From NCBI RefSeq assembly GCF_003443735.1, contig NZ_CP031969.1, forward strand, positions 5,580,001 to 5,644,000: 64,000 nucleotides of DNA, read 5' to 3'. Shown piece after piece: positions 60,600-64,000 of the stretch. The position numbers were made by a program, and so were the translations under genes. This DNA is from Streptomyces sp. CC0208. GTDB taxonomy: Bacteria; Actinomycetota; Actinomycetes; Streptomycetales; Streptomycetaceae. Positions within the stretch are counted from its first letter, which is position 1. Each line of letters starts with the position of its first letter. Under the pieces are notes generated by a model. That model searched no databases. It saw only the letters and a list, made by a program, of their open reading frames with translations, and was not told the DNA's origin.

Positions 60600-62177
60600 A
60601 TGGACATTCCTCGCATGGGCGTACCCGAGCAGCTCGCCGACCGCATGAGCATGGCCGAGCAGCACGAGTACCTGCGCACCAGATTCTCCCGCCGCAACGT
60701 GATCAGGGGCGGTGCCGTCACGCTGGGCGCCGTCGCCGGCGGCGCGTTCGTCCCGGGCGCCGTCGCCCAGGCCGCCACGCCCACCCAGACCTTCGCCTCC
60801 GCCACGACCGTCGACGGCGCCCTTGTCGCCCCCTTCGGCCGCCACCTCGCCTGGGGCAACGACCCGCGCACCGAGATGACCGTCTCCTGGCAGGTGCCGG
60901 TCGCGGTCAAGAAGCCCTTCATCCGGATCGGCGCCCGCCCCTGGGACCTCTCCCGCAAGATCGAGGCCGAGGTGCGCACCCTGTACACCCCGGCCGGCGT
61001 CGGCGCCAGCGCCGACCACACCCAGTACTACCTGCACGCCAAGCTGACCCACCTGCGCCCCGGCCAGACCTACTACTACGGCGTCGGCCACCAGGGCTTC
61101 GACCCCGCCGAGCCGCACCTGACCGGCACCCTGGGCACCTTCACCACCGCGCCCGCCCACAAGAAGCCGTTCACCTTCACGGCCTTCGGCGACCAGGGCG
61201 TCAGCTACCACGGCCTGGCCAACGACAGCCTGCTCCTCGGCCAGAACCCGGCCTTCCACCTGCACGCCGGCGACATCGCCTACGCCGACCCGGCCGGCGC
61301 GGGCAAGACCGCCGACACCGGCTTCGACTCGCGGGTGTGGGACCAGTTCCTCGCCCAGACCGAGTCGGTCGCCAAGTCCGTGCCGTGGATGGTGAGTTAC
61401 GGCAACCACGACATGGAGGCCTGGTACTCGCCCAACGGCTACGGCGGCGAGGAGGCCCGCTTCACGCTCCCCGACAACGGGCCGGACAAGGCCCATCTGC
61501 CGGGCGTGTACTCCTTCGTCTACGGCAACACCGCGATCATCTCGCTCGACCCGAACGACGTCTCCTTCGAGATCCCGGCCAACCTCGGCATCTCCGGCGG
61601 CACCCAGACCACGTGGTTCGAGAGGCAGCTGAAGAAGTACCGGGCCGCGAAGGACATCGACTTCGTCATCGTGTTCTTCCACCACTGCGCCTACTGCACC
61701 TCCACCGCGCACGCCTCGGAGGGGGGCGTGCGCCAGGAGTGGGTGCCGCTGTTCGAGAAGTACACCGTGGACCTGGTCATCAACGGCCACAACCACCAGT
61801 ACGAGCGCACCGACGTCATCAAGGGCGACAAGGTCGCCAAGAAGCTCCCGATTGGCGCGACCGCGTACCCGGAGACCGAGGGGGTCGTGTACGTCACGGC
61901 GGGCGCCGCGGGCCGCAGCCTGTACGCGTTCACCGCGCCGGACTCCTACGAGGGCCACCTCAACGAGCAGGACTCCGTCGCCTCCTTCGTCAACACCAAG
62001 GACGGCAAGGTCAACGAGACCGTCGCCTGGTCCCGGGTGCGCTACCTCAACTACTCCTTCCTGCGCGTGGACGTGGAGCCCGCCGCCAAGGGCCACTACG
62101 CCAGGCTGAAGGTGTCGGGCATCGCCGAGACCGGTGACCGCATCGACCACTTCACGGTGGCGCGCAGGGCGAAGTAA
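60600..62177 (+). CDS. Tat-exported purple acid phosphatase-like metallophosphoesterase
   Basis: A 525-residue secreted enzyme. The twin-arginine signal RFSRRNVIRGGAVTLGAVAGGAF (about 28-50) is followed by a beta-rich N-terminal domain (about 60-180) and a purple-acid-phosphatase/metallophosphoesterase domain. Its metal motifs are FTAFGDQG, HLHAGDIAYADP, SYGNHDMEAW, IVFFHHCAY and LVINGHNHQYERT. It would release phosphate from organic phosphates outside the cell. The start is ATG 60600; ATG 60615 is an alternative. A PHO-box-like sequence lies upstream. Confidence 0.85.
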   Translation: MDIPRMGVPEQLADRMSMAEQHEYLRTRFSRRNVIRGGAVTLGAVAGGAFVPGAVAQAATPTQTFASATTVDGALVAPFGRHLAWGNDPRTEMTVSWQVPVAVKKPFIRIGARPWDLSRKIEAEVRTLYTPAGVGASADHTQYYLHAKLTHLRPGQTYYYGVGHQGFDPAEPHLTGTLGTFTTAPAHKKPFTFTAFGDQGVSYHGLANDSLLLGQNPAFHLHAGDIAYADPAGAGKTADTGFDSRVWDQFLAQTESVAKSVPWMVSYGNHDMEAWYSPNGYGGEEARFTLPDNGPDKAHLPGVYSFVYGNTAIISLDPNDVSFEIPANLGISGGTQTTWFERQLKKYRAAKDIDFVIVFFHHCAYCTSTAHASEGGVRQEWVPLFEKYTVDLVINGHNHQYERTDVIKGDKVAKKLPIGATAYPETEGVVYVTAGAAGRSLYAFTAPDSYEGHLNEQDSVASFVNTKDGKVNETVAWSRVRYLNYSFLRVDVEPAAKGHYARLKVSGIAETGDRIDHFTVARRAK

Positions 62178-62188
62178 CCCGCCTCGGA

Positions 62189-63082
62189 TCACATCCGCCC
62201 GAGGATCGCCTGCTTGGCCATCGTGAACTCCTCGTCCGTCAGGACACCCGTGCGGTGCAGCTCACCGAGCTCGCGCAGCCGGCGCAGGAGGGCATCGTGA
62301 CCGTCCTCGGCGGAGCCGACCGGAGAAGAAGGCGTCTGCGGTCGTATGTCCGGTGTTCTCCGTACGTCGATGGCGGCGGCCCGGGCCGGGTGCGGAAGCC
62401 TGGCCTGGACCGCCGCCGCGACCAACGCCATCAGCGGGTCCTTCTTGAAGCCCCACAGCTCCACCGCGTTGGGGTCGTACTTCGGCGGGGCCTTGGTCGG
62501 GGCGTGCCGCACGGTGAAGCGCAGGTGGCCGTTCTCCAGGCCGACCGCGGGCTGCCACTCCACGGCGACGACGTCGGTCAGGGCGAGGGTGCGGGGCCCG
62601 GCGGAAGCCTTGGCGTCCTCCGTCTTCCAGTTCCACTCCAGACGGATGCGCTCCCCGTCGAAGGCGGCGGTGCCGTCGCCGGCGGAGACGGACAGGGGCA
62701 CGGCCGGGCCGGGGAGCAGGTACGCGGTGACCGGATCGGTGGGGACCTCGTCCAGAAGCAGGGCGCCCCGGACCTCGTCCACGAAGTACTCGGCGACGCC
62801 GTAGCGGTCCGACTCGACGGTCAGCTGGTACGGGTCGTGCGGCTCGCTCAGCCGGCCGCCCGTCGCGTGCAGCAGGGGATCGGCGCCGTCACGCAGTCGC
62901 AGCCTCAACCGGCCGCTCTTCTTGCCCTGTTCGAGGGAGATGCCCGCCAACGCGCCCAGTGGCACGACGAGTTCACCCAGCGACCTGCGGAGCAGCCCGA
63001 CGCTCTTGTCCCTTCCCGGCGTCAGCCGCAGAGCGTCGCCGTCGAAGACCCACGTGCCGTCCCTCTGGAGGATTTCCGCCAT
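62189..63082 (-). CDS. DUF4429 protein with C-terminal SHOCT domain
   Basis: A 297-residue protein. The DUF4429 part (ILQRDGTWVFDGDALRLTPGRDKSVGLLRRSLGELVVPLGALAGISLEQGKKSGRLRLRLRDGADPLL) occurs twice in the first ~210 residues. A SHOCT domain (ALLRRLRELGELHRTGVLTDEEFTMAKQAIL) ends the protein. The function is unknown; SHOCT domains are thought to mediate oligomerisation or membrane-bound assembly. ATG 63082 starts it. It converges with the phosphatase gene 11 bp away. Confidence 0.82.
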   Translation of the reverse strand: MAEILQRDGTWVFDGDALRLTPGRDKSVGLLRRSLGELVVPLGALAGISLEQGKKSGRLRLRLRDGADPLLHATGGRLSEPHDPYQLTVESDRYGVAEYFVDEVRGALLLDEVPTDPVTAYLLPGPAVPLSVSAGDGTAAFDGERIRLEWNWKTEDAKASAGPRTLALTDVVAVEWQPAVGLENGHLRFTVRHAPTKAPPKYDPNAVELWGFKKDPLMALVAAAVQARLPHPARAAAIDVRRTPDIRPQTPSSPVGSAEDGHDALLRRLRELGELHRTGVLTDEEFTMAKQAILGRM

Positions 63083-63105
63083 GGGGAAATTCTGGCATCC
63101 GGGGC

Positions 63106-64000
63106 TCAGCTGCCCAGCGCTTCGGCCAGGGCGTCGTCGAGAACGAAGCGGATCGCGCTGCCCGCGGTTCCGGTCGGCAGCATGCGGACCTCGCCGTTCG
63201 TGACCCCCACGGCGATGGCCGGGTTGTCCTGACAGACCAGGCTGAAGGTGCTGTCCTGGTGTGCCTTGAGGAGGAACGCCTGGTCCTCGGGATAGGGGGC
63301 GGCGGCTCCTTGCAGGTAGGCGCACGGCCGCAGCTGCATGGGGTCGCCCGCGGCCCGGTAGCCCGCGATGTCCAGGCAGAACGTCGACGCCACGTGCCGC
63401 AGACCGACAGCCCCGCCACCGATGTCGACGACTTGCCACTGCTGTCTCGCGCCCCCGTCGCAGGCGGCCGGCGCGGGGATGCCGTCCCGGGACTCACCGG
63501 CGGTGGCGCCGACACAACTCCCGGGCTCGGCCGCAGCCTTCAGCGCGACGGTGGCGAGCACGGTTCCCGCCCCCGGGGAGACCGAGGGCGAGGCCGAGGG
63601 GGACCGTGGGGGCCCGGCGGGCGGCGGACCGTAGGAACCGGTGGGCCGCTCGCTCTGCCCGACACCGGAGAGCAGACTCAGCGCCACGGCGGTGGCGGCG
63701 GCGGTCACCACGACGGCCACGGTGAGGGCGAGCACCGGGCGGCGGGGACCGGGGCCGGAGTCGGTGGGCAGGGGTGTGCTCGGGGCGGGGGGCGCCGGGG
63801 GAGAGGCGGAAGGGGTGACCGGGCTGTCGGCGGTGGCGGGGGCGCCCTGGGCGGAGTGTTCCGCGACGTGGGACATCCCGGGCCGGGCCGGCGTCTCCGG
63901 CCGCGCCACCGGCCCGGTCCCCGAGCCCGTGAGCACCCCGGAACCGGCCCGCGCTCCCCGCACCCGTAAGGCCGCCTTGGCCCACACCCCCGGCCCGGTC
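63106..64000 (-). CDS. Membrane-anchored protein with ricin-like C-terminal domain, 5' end outside window
   Basis: The frame is open through the right edge of the window, so the N terminus may lie beyond it; only the last ~298 codons are visible. A long Pro/Ala/Ser-rich region precedes one transmembrane helix (LALTVAVVVTAAATAVALSLLSG, middle of the visible part). The C-terminal domain has QQWQVVDIGGGAVGLRHVASTFCLDIAGYRAAGDPMQLRPC, a ricin-B-like QxW pattern, suggesting carbohydrate binding outside the membrane. If the N-terminal part is a kinase or transporter domain, this would be its extracellular sensor. A GTG at 63987 could be a start but is not convincing. Confidence 0.55.
   Translation of the reverse strand, partial: TGPGVWAKAALRVRGARAGSGVLTGSGTGPVARPETPARPGMSHVAEHSAQGAPATADSPVTPSASPPAPPAPSTPLPTDSGPGPRRPVLALTVAVVVTAAATAVALSLLSGVGQSERPTGSYGPPPAGPPRSPSASPSVSPGAGTVLATVALKAAAEPGSCVGATAGESRDGIPAPAACDGGARQQWQVVDIGGGAVGLRHVASTFCLDIAGYRAAGDPMQLRPCAYLQGAAAPYPEDQAFLLKAHQDSTFSLVCQDNPAIAVGVTNGEVRMLPTGTAGSAIRFVLDDALAEALGS

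Overview
This is a 64-kb piece of a Streptomyces chromosome. The evidence is very high G+C with strong third-position GC bias, GTG and TTG starts, many Tat and lipoprotein signals, and recognisable developmental genes. The set adpA (with a TTA leucine codon), ornA, glmS, a cellobiose cebR-cebEFG-bglC locus, a PAS-GGDEF-EAL gene of the cdgA type and a lytic polysaccharide monooxygenase matches, as far as I remember it, the adpA-cdgA neighbourhood of S. coelicolor (about SCO2785 to SCO2835). The window therefore looks like conserved core chromosome with accessory insertions.

Layout. 1-4.8 kb: the end of a peptidoglycan-binding protein, an SPFH-like membrane protein, an AA10 chitin/cellulose oxygenase behind a DasR-type operator, and an acyl-CoA synthetase-like gene. 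That gene runs into three tandem 137/138-bp repeats, each carrying the 3' half of a tRNA-Lys, followed by the intact tRNA-Lys. 4.9-13.7 kb: a small-molecule uptake and catabolism locus with an IclR regulator, an EhuBCDA-type ABC transporter, a DUF3830 protein, an amidase, a 2-hydroxyacid dehydrogenase and two EutA/maleate-isomerase-like proteins. 13.8-18.9 kb: a small membrane protein, a luciferase-like oxidoreductase, cdgA with a BldD box, a secreted M6-type metalloprotease and a second tRNA-Lys. 19-28 kb: small proteins, a three-gene Cas4/RecB-like nuclease, unknown protein and SF1 helicase cassette, a PAP2 phosphatase, a histidine phosphatase and an HTH/TPR regulator. 28-33 kb: a spermidine-synthase-like protein, a two-component system and a GH18 enzyme. 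33-40 kb: a complete sugar operon of binding protein, two permeases, GH36 and GH42. 40-45.3 kb: the accessory highlight, a Trypco2 protein, a large trypsin/STAND-NTPase/helical-repeat protein, and a VapBC toxin-antitoxin pair. 45.4-51.6 kb: bglC-cebGFE and cebR with two CebR boxes. 51.7-54.5 kb: a kinase-like protein and a divergent SDR/LysR pair. 54.5-58.1 kb: tRNA-His, ornA, adpA, a small membrane protein and a universal stress protein. 58.3-64 kb: glmS with a small partner gene, a Tat-exported purple acid phosphatase-like enzyme, a DUF4429/SHOCT protein and a membrane-anchored lectin-like protein cut by the window edge.

How the genes fit together. Polysaccharide use is a theme (AA10 oxygenase, GH18, cellobiose and galactoside operons). 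Both sugar transporters lack an ATPase, which in Streptomyces is usually supplied by MsiK encoded elsewhere. Development and c-di-GMP form a second theme: adpA, cdgA with its BldD box, and ornA, whose product degrades short RNAs including pGpG in other bacteria. The trypsin-STAND module with VapBC looks like a conflict (defence-like) island inserted between the galactoside and cellobiose loci.
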